Shown: positions 16,566 through 25,593, numbered from the stretch's first letter. The stretch is DNA of 64,000 nucleotides from QYOJ01 sp043810345 (GCA_043810345.1 JBDROF010000018.1:118937-182936); one strand, 5' to 3'. Notes: generated by a model not told the origin, from the sequence alone. A program made the numbers and translations.

Positions 16566-17747
16566 ATGCAGGTTATGCAACCAGTGTATATCGTCAGCGA
16601 CAACATCATCACTTCCCTTGGAGCCACCACTACCCAGAATATGGAGGCGTTGAAGGCCGGACACATCGGGATCAGTATGCAATCGGATCCACTCCTTTTT
16701 CCGTCACCGGTTCCGCTCTCCCTGGTTAACACCGGGATGCTGGAGGAGGAGTTCCAGGCGATCCTGGAACACTATAAAAAGAAGATCGATCCCATGGACT
16801 TTACCCGTCTGGAGAAACTTTTCATCATGTCAATTCATGAAGCCATCTGTAAGCTTTCATACAACTTCAAGAGTCGGAAGACACTCTTCGTCCTATCCAC
16901 GACAAAAGGGAATATTGACCTGTTGGAGGCGAGGCATCAGGGAGGCTTCCATCATCACCGGATCTTTTTATGGGAGATGGCCCGGATCGTGGGTGATTTC
17001 TTCGAGTTTTTCCATCCCCCATTGATCGTCTCCAATGCCTGTATCTCCGGCATTATGGCGCTGCTGACCGCCTTCCGGTATCTGCGGACAGGCGCTTACG
17101 ACCATGCAGTCGTGAGCGGCGGAGATATCCTCACAGAGTTTGTGATCTCAGGATTTCAATCCTTTCAATCACTCAGTCCTACCCCCTGTCGTCCTTACGA
17201 TACCGGTCGTGACGGACTCTCCCTGGGTGAGGGAGCCGGTACCATAGTGTTGACCACCGGGATGGAAAACAAACCTTCAAACCAGGTGAAGGTGACCGGA
17301 GCAGCCACTTCCAATGATGCAAACCACATTTCCGGGCCTTCCCGTACCGGGGAGGAGCTTAGTTTTGCTATCTGCAATGCCATGCAGGAGGCAGATCTGT
17401 CCTCCAGTGAAATCGGGTTTATCAATGCCCACGGAACTGCTACCCCATTCAATGACGAGATGGAGTCGAAAGCCATCGTTCTGGCCGGTTTGACGGAGGT
17501 GCCAGTGAACAGTTTCAAAGGATTCTGGGGCCATACCCTGGGCGCAGCCGGACTGATAGAGTCGGTAGCCGCTATCCATGCATTAAAGGGACAACAACTG
17601 ATCAGGTCGGCAGGATTTGAATCCCTGGGAGTACCTGAACCGATCCACGTCATTGCCAACAACGAAGAGAAACAAATGAAAAGCTGCCTGAAGACCGCTT
17701 CCGGATTCGGAGGATGTAATGCAGCCATCATTTTTGAAAAAGATTGA
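16566..17747 (+). CDS. Beta-ketoacyl-ACP synthase, KS-2
   Basis: A 393-residue thiolase-fold enzyme with a complete triad: Cys159 in SNACISG, His289 in NAHGTAT and His323 in WGHTLGAAG. The N-terminal half diverges from FabF (GHIGISMQSDP, HQGGFHHHRIF), a pattern seen in KS of aryl-polyene-type clusters. ATG 16566 and 16575 are both possible. It is followed without a gap by the KS-like half protein at 17750. Confidence 0.88.
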   Translation: MQVMQPVYIVSDNIITSLGATTTQNMEALKAGHIGISMQSDPLLFPSPVPLSLVNTGMLEEEFQAILEHYKKKIDPMDFTRLEKLFIMSIHEAICKLSYNFKSRKTLFVLSTTKGNIDLLEARHQGGFHHHRIFLWEMARIVGDFFEFFHPPLIVSNACISGIMALLTAFRYLRTGAYDHAVVSGGDILTEFVISGFQSFQSLSPTPCRPYDTGRDGLSLGEGAGTIVLTTGMENKPSNQVKVTGAATSNDANHISGPSRTGEELSFAICNAMQEADLSSSEIGFINAHGTATPFNDEMESKAIVLAGLTEVPVNSFKGFWGHTLGAAGLIESVAAIHALKGQQLIRSAGFESLGVPEPIHVIANNEEKQMKSCLKTASGFGGCNAAIIFEKD

Positions 17748-17749
17748 AT

Positions 17750-18397
17750 ATGGATCAGGTCATTTCATCATATTCACAGATAAGACCGTTCCAGATCAAG
17801 GTCAATGGTCATCTCGAATTTGATGACAAAAATTTTATTACTTTTGCGGAGTTCATAAAGCCGTTCTTTAAGAGACTCGACTTGCGATACCCGAAATTTT
17901 ACAAAATGGACTCCCTGAGCAAGCTTGGGTTTATCTCTGCAGAATTGGTTCTCAGGCAGGTAAACCTCGATCTTTATGATAAGAAACGTGTGGGTATCGT
18001 ATTGGCGAATGGAAGCTCCAGTCTGGATACAGACCTGATCCACCAACAAAGTATCAACGACCGTTCGCAATACTTTCCAAGCCCCTCGGTGTTTGTCTAC
18101 ACTCTTCCCAACATCATGATCGGGGAGATTTGTATCCGGCACCAGGTAAAAGGGGAAAATACGTTTCTCATCTCAGAAAAATTCGACCACAGGCTTTTGT
18201 TCAACTATGTGAACGAACTTTTTCAGCACCACCGGGTGGAAGCTTGCCTCGCCGGATGGGTGGAGCTTCTGAAGGAGCAGTTTGAGGCCCTTCTGATGTT
18301 CGTTGAACCCGCAGGAAAAGCAGGTCCGGAGGAAAAAGCAGGGATGATGATCCCTTTCTCCGAAGTGGCAATGGATGAATTATATCAAACAATGTGA
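17750..18397 (+). CDS. KS-like N-terminal-domain protein without active-site cysteine
   Basis: The protein has 215 residues. The pattern LSKLGFISAELVLRQ ... VGIVLANGSSSLDTDL ... FPSPSVFVYTLPNIMIGEICIRH follows the N-terminal half of condensing enzymes (the Ketoacyl-synt_2-like family). Where a Cys is expected there is no TACSS-like motif. It is about half the usual KS length. Similar half proteins accompany KS genes in aryl-polyene clusters and may be structural partners. Start ATG 17750 lies 2 bp after the KS-2 stop. Confidence 0.72.
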   Translation: MDQVISSYSQIRPFQIKVNGHLEFDDKNFITFAEFIKPFFKRLDLRYPKFYKMDSLSKLGFISAELVLRQVNLDLYDKKRVGIVLANGSSSLDTDLIHQQSINDRSQYFPSPSVFVYTLPNIMIGEICIRHQVKGENTFLISEKFDHRLLFNYVNELFQHHRVEACLAGWVELLKEQFEALLMFVEPAGKAGPEEKAGMMIPFSEVAMDELYQTM

Positions 18398-18407
18398 CAA
18401 GGCAATT

Positions 18408-18665
18408 ATGGAAGATTTAATTGAAAAATTGAAGAAGGAAGTGATAGAACAACTGAACCTTGAAGATATATCGCCGGAGGATATTGAAGTAGACTCACCT
18501 TTGTTTGGAGAAGGGCTCGGACTTGACTCGATTGATGCACTTGAACTCATCGTTCTTCTTGAGAAAAATTACGGATTGAAAATTGAAGATCCCAAAGACG
18601 GGAAAAAGATATTCCACTCCATCAGAACGATGGCCGAATACATCACAGAGCCACAAAAAGTCTGA
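18408..18665 (+). CDS. Acyl carrier protein ACP-2
   Basis: The protein has 85 residues and is acidic, with the phosphopantetheine serine Ser41 in GLGLDSIDALEL. I chose ATG 18408, giving MEDLIEKLKKEVIEQLNLED; the longer frame begins inside the preceding gene. It lies 3 bp before KS-3, so KS-3/CLF-1 and ACP-2 resemble the minimal set of a type II synthase. Confidence 0.93.
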   Translation: MEDLIEKLKKEVIEQLNLEDISPEDIEVDSPLFGEGLGLDSIDALELIVLLEKNYGLKIEDPKDGKKIFHSIRTMAEYITEPQKV

Positions 18666-18668
18666 TGA

Positions 18669-19868
18669 ATGGCCAGGCGGGTTGTGGTAACCGGAACCGG
18701 CATCATTTCCAGCCTTGGCAGGAACCTTCCGGAGACCATCGATTCGATCCTCCACTCCAGATCAGGGATTGGAAAACTTCAACATCTCAATACTCCTCAC
18801 AAAACAGAGTTCCCCTTTGCAGAGGTTCCATGGAGCAATGATCAACTGATTGACCTGGCTCAACTAACTGATCTCGTGGGATATTCACGGAACACCCTGC
18901 TGGGGGTGATTGCGGCTCGGGAAGCCTTCAAGCATGCCCGGCTTCCCCATCTTCCACCCCTGAGAACAGGGTTAATCTCTGCTACTACAGTGGGTGGCAT
19001 GGATAGATGCGAGATCTATTACAACGACTTTTTGACCAACGATTCGAAAAACATCTACATCGATGTGTACGATTGTGCCGACAGCACAGAGAAAATTGCT
19101 GATACCCTGCAGATTCGGGATTATGTAACGACTATTAGCACAGCCTGTTCCTCGGCTGCCAACGCGATTTTACTCGGGGCCAGGATGATCCGCAGTGGTC
19201 AGCTTGATCGCGTGGTTGCCGGAGGCACTGAAGCACTCACCAGCTTTCATGTGAATGGTTTCAATGCGCTTAAGATCCTGGACAAGGTCCCTTGCCGTCC
19301 TTTCGATGCCAACCGGAACGGAATTACCCTGGGTGAAGGGGCTGCCTACCTGGTTCTGGAATCAGAGGAGGCAGCCAGGGAGGGTGACCGGGAGATCTTA
19401 GCGGAGTTGACCGGTTACGGGAACGCATGCGAAGCCTTCCACCAGACTGCCTCATCTCCGGATGGGAAGGGAGCTTTCCTGGCGATGGAGAGGGCTTTGC
19501 AGATCAGTGGAACCGATCAGTCGGAGATCGACTATGTCAACGCACACGGGACAGGGACTGACAACAACGACATTGCTGAAGGAGTTGCCATCGAACGGTT
19601 GTTCGGGAAAAGGATCCCGAAAGTAAGCTCCACGAAGCCTTTCACAGGTCATATGACCAGCGCAGCCGGATCGGCTGAAGCCATCCTCTCCATCCTCTGT
19701 CTCACCCACCGGCTGATCCTGCCTAACCTGAACTTTAACACCCCCATGCCGGAATTGAACTTTACACCGGAACCAACATTGATACGGGATATCGATGTGA
19801 AAACGGTGATGTCCAATTCCTTTGGATTTGGCGGAAATAATACCACCCTTATTTTCAGGAAAATATGA
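18669..19868 (+). CDS. Beta-ketoacyl-ACP synthase, KS-3 (KS-CLF pair 1)
   Basis: The protein has 399 residues. Cys160 in STACSSAANA, His293 in NAHGTGT and His328 in TGHMTSAAG complete the triad. The region SATTVGGMDRCEIYYNDF and the motif DCADSTEKIA are shared with KS-4 at 21113, so the two are paralogues. It overlaps CLF-1 at the stop codon (ATGA type), as expected for a heterodimer such as ApeO-ApeC. Confidence 0.92.
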   Translation: MARRVVVTGTGIISSLGRNLPETIDSILHSRSGIGKLQHLNTPHKTEFPFAEVPWSNDQLIDLAQLTDLVGYSRNTLLGVIAAREAFKHARLPHLPPLRTGLISATTVGGMDRCEIYYNDFLTNDSKNIYIDVYDCADSTEKIADTLQIRDYVTTISTACSSAANAILLGARMIRSGQLDRVVAGGTEALTSFHVNGFNALKILDKVPCRPFDANRNGITLGEGAAYLVLESEEAAREGDREILAELTGYGNACEAFHQTASSPDGKGAFLAMERALQISGTDQSEIDYVNAHGTGTDNNDIAEGVAIERLFGKRIPKVSSTKPFTGHMTSAAGSAEAILSILCLTHRLILPNLNFNTPMPELNFTPEPTLIRDIDVKTVMSNSFGFGGNNTTLIFRKI

Positions 19869-20962
19869 CCGCATACATCCATGGTATTGGCCTCATCTCT
19901 CCCCAGCAGACCACGGATCCAGCTCTGTTTCTGCCTGAGGTGATGGAGTATACAGCTGATTTCCTGAAAGCGATTGACCCAAATTATAAAACATACATCC
20001 ACCCGCTGGCTGCCCGCCGGATGAGCCGGCTCATCAAGATGGGGATCACATCTGCTCTAATCGCCCTGCAAGATGCACGAATACTCCCCTCCCTTCTTGG
20101 GGAGGGTCCGGGGGAGGGGTCGCAGGTGGGGTCCATCATAACCGGCACTGGCCTAGGATCTGTTGAAGACACCGAAAAAATCCTGACCGGCATGACCGCC
20201 GGTGAACAATTGATGAACCCGACGCCCTTTATCCAGTCCACCTATAACACCATCAGTTCACAGATCGCTATCTCCATCAAATGTCACAATTACAATTCTA
20301 CTTACGTACACCGCTCATTCTCTTTTGAAAGTGCACTTCAGGATGCCCTGTTACAGTTTGCTGAAGGAGCCGTCTTGACAGCCCTTGTTGGGGGCATCGA
20401 TGAAATGACCGCTAACCACCTTCAGATCACCCGGCGGGCCGGGCACTGGAAGATGAACCCGGTGAATAACCTGCAGCTACTCTCGACCAAAACACCCGGT
20501 GCACTTGCCGGAGAAGGCGCTGCCTTTTTCCTGCTGGGGAACCAATCCACAGCCTCTACTTATGCCACTCTCAGGGATGTGAAAACCCTTTACAGGCCGG
20601 AAAAGCAGACATATCTGGAAGAGGTAATTCACGATTATCTTTCCGCTAACGATTTGGATATAAATCAGTTGGATATCGTAATTCTGGGTTACAATGGGGA
20701 TATTCAATTTGATGCCGTGTATGACCAGCTAGGATCAGGAATCTTCCGGGAAACTCAACAGGTGTGGTATAAACACCTCTGTGGAGAGTATTATACTTCT
20801 ACTGGTTTCGCCCTCTGGTTGGGAGCCAATATCCTGAAACATCAGCTGGTTCCGGCCATCGTCAAATTCAACAACGTGAATTCCGGCCCTTTAAAGCATA
20901 TCCTGATCTATAACCAATACCGAAATATTAACCATTCCATGATTCTCCTTAGCAGAAGATAA
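19865..20962 (+). CDS. Chain-length-factor-like KS partner, CLF-1
   Basis: A 365-residue thiolase-fold protein in which the nucleophile region reads YVHRSFSFESAL instead of TACSS, so no active-site Cys is present, and the catalytic His motifs are absent. It keeps IITGTGLGSVEDTEK and GEGAAFFLL. This is the pattern of chain-length factors that dimerise with an active KS. Residues about 74-88 (LPSLLGEGPGEGSQVG) are encoded by a GC-rich palindromic repeat at 20084-20133. Translation is coupled to KS-3. Confidence 0.87.
   Translation: MTAYIHGIGLISPQQTTDPALFLPEVMEYTADFLKAIDPNYKTYIHPLAARRMSRLIKMGITSALIALQDARILPSLLGEGPGEGSQVGSIITGTGLGSVEDTEKILTGMTAGEQLMNPTPFIQSTYNTISSQIAISIKCHNYNSTYVHRSFSFESALQDALLQFAEGAVLTALVGGIDEMTANHLQITRRAGHWKMNPVNNLQLLSTKTPGALAGEGAAFFLLGNQSTASTYATLRDVKTLYRPEKQTYLEEVIHDYLSANDLDINQLDIVILGYNGDIQFDAVYDQLGSGIFRETQQVWYKHLCGEYYTSTGFALWLGANILKHQLVPAIVKFNNVNSGPLKHILIYNQYRNINHSMILLSRR
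20084..20133. repeat. GC-rich palindromic element inserted in frame in CLF-1
   Basis: CTCCCCTCCCTTCTTGGGGA then GGGTCCGGGGGAGGGGT can pair (CCCCTCCC with GGGGAGGG). It encodes PSLLGEGPGEG. Sister copies lie at 22556-22595, 47583-47622 and, in inverse orientation, 30676-30708. Confidence 0.85.
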
Positions 20963-21080
20963 CCAGCAACCTTCACCTATTCACGGACTATCCAATACCC
21001 TTAACACGATCCCACTGAGTCCTGCGCTCTGGGCCCTGTGCTCTTTCTCTTTGTCCTCCGTGGTTGAACAAATTTTCTGT

Positions 21081-21088
21081 TAACTTTG
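21081..21088 (+). promoter_or_regulatory. -7 element upstream of KS-4
   Basis: TAACTTTG lies 24 bp before the KS-4 ATG, in the 150-bp gap after CLF-1. That gap also contains the text-like words CTGCGCTCTGGGCCCTGTGC. It suggests a separate transcript start for the second KS-CLF pair. Confidence 0.5.
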
Positions 21089-21112
21089 CCTGCACGAATT
21101 TGTCTGAACTGA

Positions 21113-22327
21113 ATGTCGAAACGCATCTTTATTACCGGGATCGGGATCATCTCTGCCATTGGGAACAGCATACACGAAGTCCTCTATTCACTGGAAACCG
21201 GCAAAACCGGCATCGGGGAGATCACTCTCTTTCCTACCCTTCACCAGGGGTCAATTCCCATGGCCGAAGTGAAACTCTCCAACGCCCAGCTCCTCAACCT
21301 GGCAGGCCAACACGAAAATGGTAATTTTACGAGGACTGCCCTGCTGGGGATGGTTGCTGCGAAAGAGGCGTTAGAATCAGCGGGAATCAGAGATGTTACT
21401 GCCCTTAGAACCGGTCTTCTCTCTGCCACTACGGTGGGTGGAATGGACCGTAGCGAAGGCTTTTACAAGGAATTCCTTGAAGATCCTGCAAAAGGGCGGT
21501 TGAAAGATGTGATCAATCACGATTGTGGCGACAGCACTGAACGTATTGCTTCTTACCTGGGGATCAATCACCTGATCTCAACCATCAGTACAGCTTGTTC
21601 CTCTTCCGCTAACTCCATCATGTTTGGTGCCGACCTGATCCGCAGCGGAAAACTTGACCGGGTGATCGCCGGAGGAACCGACTCAGTTACAAAGTTCACC
21701 CTCAACGGATTCAATACACTGATGATCCTGGATAAAAGAGGATGCCATCCGTTTGATGAACACAGGGCGGGTTTAACACTTGGTGAAGGGGCGGCTTTTG
21801 TCGTGCTTGAACCCGAAGAAATTGTAAAAAGAGAGGGGAAACAGCCCCTGGCTGAACTTACCGGGTATGGCAATGCCAACGATGCATACCATCAGACGGC
21901 TAGCTCACCCGATGGAAAAGGTGCCTTTCTGGCCATGACCATAGCCCTGGAAATGAGTAAGCTGAGCCCATCTGAACTGGATTATATCAACGCTCATGGA
22001 ACCGGAACTGAGAATAATGATTTGTCTGAAGGGATTGCCCTGGAGCGGATCTTTGACCCGGTTCCCCCTTTCAGCTCTACGAAAACCTATACCGGCCATA
22101 CGCTTGGGGCTGCAGGAGCAGTGGAAGCTGTGATTTCGATCCTTTCGATCTGCCACGGGATGATCTTTCCGAACCTCAATTGGTCAACGCCCATGAAAGA
22201 GTTAACGATCCAACCTGTAACTCAACTAATAAAGAAGAAGAATATCCGGCATGTTCTCTCCAACTCCTTTGGTTTCGGGGGAAATAACTCCACCCTGATC
22301 CTCTCTCAACCTCCTCAATCTGTATAA
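21113..22327 (+). CDS. Beta-ketoacyl-ACP synthase, KS-4 (KS-CLF pair 2)
   Basis: The protein has 404 residues. Its triad is Cys162 (STACSSSANS), His295 (NAHGTGT) and His329 (TGHTLGAAG). It shares long stretches with KS-3, including LLSATTVGGMDRSEGFY, GLTLGEGAAFVVLE and YHQTASSPDGKGAFLAM. A tandem duplication of the KS-CLF pair is therefore likely. The partner gene starts 3 bp after the stop. Confidence 0.92.
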   Translation: MSKRIFITGIGIISAIGNSIHEVLYSLETGKTGIGEITLFPTLHQGSIPMAEVKLSNAQLLNLAGQHENGNFTRTALLGMVAAKEALESAGIRDVTALRTGLLSATTVGGMDRSEGFYKEFLEDPAKGRLKDVINHDCGDSTERIASYLGINHLISTISTACSSSANSIMFGADLIRSGKLDRVIAGGTDSVTKFTLNGFNTLMILDKRGCHPFDEHRAGLTLGEGAAFVVLEPEEIVKREGKQPLAELTGYGNANDAYHQTASSPDGKGAFLAMTIALEMSKLSPSELDYINAHGTGTENNDLSEGIALERIFDPVPPFSSTKTYTGHTLGAAGAVEAVISILSICHGMIFPNLNWSTPMKELTIQPVTQLIKKKNIRHVLSNSFGFGGNNSTLILSQPPQSV

Positions 22328-22330
22328 TCT

Positions 22331-23431
22331 GTGAAATTTGTGGTAAAACAAAAAGCATATATAAACAGCGTCGGATGCATCTCTCCTCAGCACACAATCG
22401 ATAACCGGCAGTTTCTTACAGAACCGGTTTCGGTAGAAAGTACGCGCCTGAAAGCCATTGACCTGAATTATAAGGAGTTTGTCCCTCCTGAGATGGTACG
22501 TAGGATGGGACGGATCATTAAAATGGGAGTAGCGGCAGCGAAGATCTGCCTGGAATACCCCTCCCCTTCAGGGGAGGGATCGGGGGTGGGGTCTCCGGAT
22601 GCCATTATCACTGGAACCGGTCTCGGTTGCATGGAAGATACAGAGAAATTCCTGGGAAATATGATTAAAAACAACGAAGAGTTTCTCACTCCCACCTCTT
22701 TTATCCAATCCACACATAATACAGTAAGTGCCCAGATCGCTTTGCTGATCAAGTGTCATGGCTATAACTTCACCTACGTTCACCGGGGATTCTCCTTTGA
22801 AACTGCCATCCTCGACAGTCTGGTTCGGTTGGAAAATAACCGGATAAAAAACGTGCTTTTTGGTGCTGCCGATGAACTTACAGAAAACTCTTTTCAGATC
22901 CAAAACCGGATGGGTTTCTGGCGCAGACAACCTATTGATAATCTGAAACTTCTTGAGCAACAGGAGCGGGGAACCATCGCAGGTGAAGGGGCTGCATTTT
23001 TCCTGCTGGAGAAAAAGAAAAAGAGCAACTCTTACGCTGTTCTCAACGACGTAGAGATGCTCTATCGTCCTACCACCACCCATGAGATCTCTCATTATAT
23101 TCGGCTTTTCCTTGAAAGAAACGGACTGGAAAAGAACAATATAGATCTTCTATTGCTTGGGCGGAACGGGGATATCAGATTCGATCCAATTTATGATGAT
23201 ATAGTGGCAGCCGTTTTCCCGGAAGTGGCCTCCTGCGGCTTCAAACAGCTATGCGGGGAGTACATGACCGCTTCTTCATTCGGAGTATGGCTGGCTTCCA
23301 AAATCTTGAAAGAACAGCGGGTTCCTGATCTACTCTTGATCCAGAAAAAACCCTCCGCCCTGAAACATATTCTTTTGTATAACCACTACCGGGGGATCAA
23401 TCACACCCTGATCCTCATGAGCCAGGCATAG
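22331..23431 (+). CDS. Chain-length-factor-like KS partner, CLF-2
   Basis: A 366-residue paralogue of CLF-1 (shared LKAIDLNYKEF, IITGTGLGCMEDTEKFL, FIQSTHNTVSAQIAL, TYVHRGFSFE). The active-site Cys is again missing (VHRGFSFETAI). GTG 22331 is the likely start. Residues about 76-90 (YPSPSGEGSGVGSPD) come from a palindromic repeat at 22556-22595, at the position equivalent to the insertion in CLF-1. The deacetylase gene starts immediately after the stop. Confidence 0.87.
   Translation: MKFVVKQKAYINSVGCISPQHTIDNRQFLTEPVSVESTRLKAIDLNYKEFVPPEMVRRMGRIIKMGVAAAKICLEYPSPSGEGSGVGSPDAIITGTGLGCMEDTEKFLGNMIKNNEEFLTPTSFIQSTHNTVSAQIALLIKCHGYNFTYVHRGFSFETAILDSLVRLENNRIKNVLFGAADELTENSFQIQNRMGFWRRQPIDNLKLLEQQERGTIAGEGAAFFLLEKKKKSNSYAVLNDVEMLYRPTTTHEISHYIRLFLERNGLEKNNIDLLLLGRNGDIRFDPIYDDIVAAVFPEVASCGFKQLCGEYMTASSFGVWLASKILKEQRVPDLLLIQKKPSALKHILLYNHYRGINHTLILMSQA
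22556..22595. repeat. GC-rich palindromic element inserted in frame in CLF-2
   Basis: TACCCCTCCCCTTCAGGGGA then GGGATCGGGGGTGGGGTCT, with CCCCTCCCC/GGGGAGGG self-complementarity, encodes YPSPSGEGSGVGS. It belongs to the same family as 20084-20133 and sits at the homologous position, just before the IITGTGLG strand. Confidence 0.85.
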
Positions 23432-24238
23432 ATGTTCACATTCCGCAAACTGACCATACTATTTTTCATCCTGCTCCTGGCGCTCAACCTGATCTATTTC
23501 CTGGGATGCCGTATGGAGTGGTTGATTGGCCATCTTTGCTCTCACACCTATGTGTACATGCTGGTTCTCTTTGGCCTGTACATCGGTATCTCCATTACCA
23601 TGGCATTTTTCATCAGCTCCAACTTTCATCATAAAGCCATTTGCAGAGGAGTGACAACGGAAAAGCTATGTGCTCTCACATTTGACGACGGACCGGATCC
23701 CGAAAACACGCCATACATCCTGAAGGTATTGAACCGGCAGCGGATTCCCGCCACTTTTTTTGTCATTGGTGAAAAACTGCATGGCAATGAAATGATTCTA
23801 AAAGAGATGGATGCCGGGGGACACCTGATCGGAAACCACTCCTGGAGTCACTCCGTTTGGTTCGATTTTTTTCCGGCATGTCGTCTGAGAAAGGAGCTTA
23901 CCAGAACGGCGAAAGCTGTTTCGGACATCACCGGAAAATCCCCACTCCTTTTCCGACCTCCCTATGGCGTCATCAACCCTATACTTTCATCCACGTTAAG
24001 GAGTTTGGCCTATCATGTCATCGGATGGAATATCCGCTCCTTTGATACGGTACATCGAGACCCGGAAAAAACAGTAACCAGGATCCTAAGGAAGCTTACT
24101 CCCGGTTCAATTATCTTGCTTCACGATCATCTTGCGAATTCCCCAACACTCCTGGAAAGAGTTATTGACCAACTCAGACTCCACGGATACCAAATTGTCC
24201 CAATTACTCAACTCGCTCACATTGAAGCCTATGCATAA
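23432..24238 (+). CDS. Polysaccharide deacetylase (NodB domain) membrane protein
   Basis: The protein has 268 residues. Two N-terminal spans (about 7-25 and 37-60) anchor a NodB homology domain: TFDDGPDPE (catalytic Asp and metal Asp), HSWSH (metal histidines), RPPYG and LLHDH. It removes acetyl groups from N-acetylated sugars or acts on related amides/esters. In this cluster it could modify the glycan or head group to which the chain is attached. It begins one base after the CLF-2 stop and overlaps the next gene by 8 bp. Confidence 0.88.
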   Translation: MFTFRKLTILFFILLLALNLIYFLGCRMEWLIGHLCSHTYVYMLVLFGLYIGISITMAFFISSNFHHKAICRGVTTEKLCALTFDDGPDPENTPYILKVLNRQRIPATFFVIGEKLHGNEMILKEMDAGGHLIGNHSWSHSVWFDFFPACRLRKELTRTAKAVSDITGKSPLLFRPPYGVINPILSSTLRSLAYHVIGWNIRSFDTVHRDPEKTVTRILRKLTPGSIILLHDHLANSPTLLERVIDQLRLHGYQIVPITQLAHIEAYA

Positions 24239-24860
24239 ACTTATTCTCATTCTGACACTTTTCTCCATTGGGATTGCTAACGCGCAGCACAAACCGTTGG
24301 ATGCTGCCACCATTCACCGGATCAAGGAAGGTGTATCCCTGGCTGCAAAAAAGACGGAGACCATCTCCAGTGACTTCACCCAGGAGAAAGAGATGAGCAT
24401 CCTGAATGATAAAATCATTACCAGCGGGAAGTTCTACTTTAAAAAGGAGCAACTACTCCGGTGGGAATACATTCACCCATTCAGCTATGTCATTGCTATC
24501 CGGGGAGATGTGATTACCATCCGGGATGAAGGAGAGGTCAGATCAATTAACACGCAGGCTAACAAGGTGTTTGCAGAGGTAAACAGGATTTTTATCGGAA
24601 GTGTCATGGGAATGCTGTTGGATGATGACAATTTCAAGGCGGATTATACACAAAGCAACGGTCACTACATCGTCAGTCTCTCTCCTATCTCCTCTGCCTT
24701 ACAGGAGAGTTTGAACAGGATCGTAATCTACTTTGACAAAACGGACTTTACCGTTGATAAGCTAGAGATGTTTGAACCTGCCGGCGACTTTACCAGAATC
24801 ACCTTCTCAAAGAAACAACTTAACCAGCCTCTCTCCGATGAGATCTTTCATCTTCGCTAG
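24231..24860 (+). CDS. LolA-like periplasmic outer-membrane lipoprotein carrier
   Basis: The protein has 209 residues with a signal peptide (to about residue 18, IANA-Q). The half-barrel pattern SSDFTQEKEMSILNDKIITSGKFYFKKEQLLRWEY is that of the LolA family, which shuttles lipidated cargo across the periplasm. LolA homologues are standard in aryl-polyene and flexirubin clusters, where they are presumed to carry the pigment lipid. It overlaps the genes on both sides. Confidence 0.87.
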   Translation: MHKLILILTLFSIGIANAQHKPLDAATIHRIKEGVSLAAKKTETISSDFTQEKEMSILNDKIITSGKFYFKKEQLLRWEYIHPFSYVIAIRGDVITIRDEGEVRSINTQANKVFAEVNRIFIGSVMGMLLDDDNFKADYTQSNGHYIVSLSPISSALQESLNRIVIYFDKTDFTVDKLEMFEPAGDFTRITFSKKQLNQPLSDEIFHLR

Positions 24861-25566
24861 CGTCTTTATTCTCTTCCTACTTACCGGATGTCAGCCCATA
24901 AAACCTCGGCATCTGGTCCCCGTTTCTGATAACAAGTCTACTGAAACCTCTTTCCCAACTGCTCACTGCCAAGTGCCAACTCTCTTCTCCTCCTCCACCT
25001 TTGAAAAAGCCCTTTTTAAAGCCACCATGGATATCCGGGAGCATCATCTGACCGGATTGATGTTTGTTAAAAAGGTCCTGGATCCGGGATCCGGGATCCG
25101 GGATCTTTCCACCGGTACAGCATATTCTTCTGTTGATGCTGGTGTGAAATACCGGATTGTTTTCAGCAATGAGTTTGGGATGACCTATTTTGACCTGGAG
25201 ATCGGATCTGATTCTTTGCATGTCCATTATTGCTTTGAACCTTTGAATAAAAAAGCACTCTGGAAGATACTGGAGACCGATTTCAGGTTGTTACTCACCA
25301 CTGAAGAGGTATCGGGTTACATGAAATCCTATATCCAGGATAAAACCAATTACCTGGCATGTCGACAAAAACAGGGAAATATCGTACGATGGGATTTGTA
25401 CACTTGTGAAGGGGACACACTGGTTGAAGTACGTGGTAAATCAAACCTGGCCGATCAGGCTCATATTGCCTTCAACGGATATCAGCAGGGATTCCCGTCA
25501 CGAATAATCATCTTAAATCCCTTTATCAAACTGAAACTTTCCATATCTTTACTCTCCATTAATTGA
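24838..25566 (+). CDS. Cluster-associated outer-membrane lipoprotein
   Basis: The protein has 242 residues with a lipobox LLTGC near residue 18. It resembles the small lipoproteins that follow LolA in polyene clusters, but I cannot name a family with certainty. Two stretches look like in-frame repeat insertions: TSFPTAHCQVPTLFSSS (from a GCAGTTGGC-type word at 24950-24994) and LDPGSGIRDLS (from a GGATCCGGGATCC array at 25079-25105). Start ATG 24838 overlaps LolA by 23 bp. Confidence 0.68.
   Translation: MRSFIFASVFILFLLTGCQPIKPRHLVPVSDNKSTETSFPTAHCQVPTLFSSSTFEKALFKATMDIREHHLTGLMFVKKVLDPGSGIRDLSTGTAYSSVDAGVKYRIVFSNEFGMTYFDLEIGSDSLHVHYCFEPLNKKALWKILETDFRLLLTTEEVSGYMKSYIQDKTNYLACRQKQGNIVRWDLYTCEGDTLVEVRGKSNLADQAHIAFNGYQQGFPSRIIILNPFIKLKLSISLLSIN
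24950..24994. repeat. GCAGTTGGC-family word inside the lipoprotein gene
   Basis: CCCAACTGCTCACTGCCAAG followed by TGCCAACTC is the reverse complement of the GTTGGCACTTGGCAG family found at 40650-40680, 53367-53389 and 61739-61766. It reads in frame as PTAHCQVPTL. Confidence 0.7.
25079..25105. repeat. GGATCCGGGATCC tandem array inside the lipoprotein gene
   Basis: Three overlapping 9-bp GGATCCGGG units encode DPGSGIRD. Related arrays occur at 27901-27950, 47556-47583 and 55027-55058. Confidence 0.8.
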
Positions 25567-25593
25567 TCTCCACGGATAGTCTTCGTTTTTACG

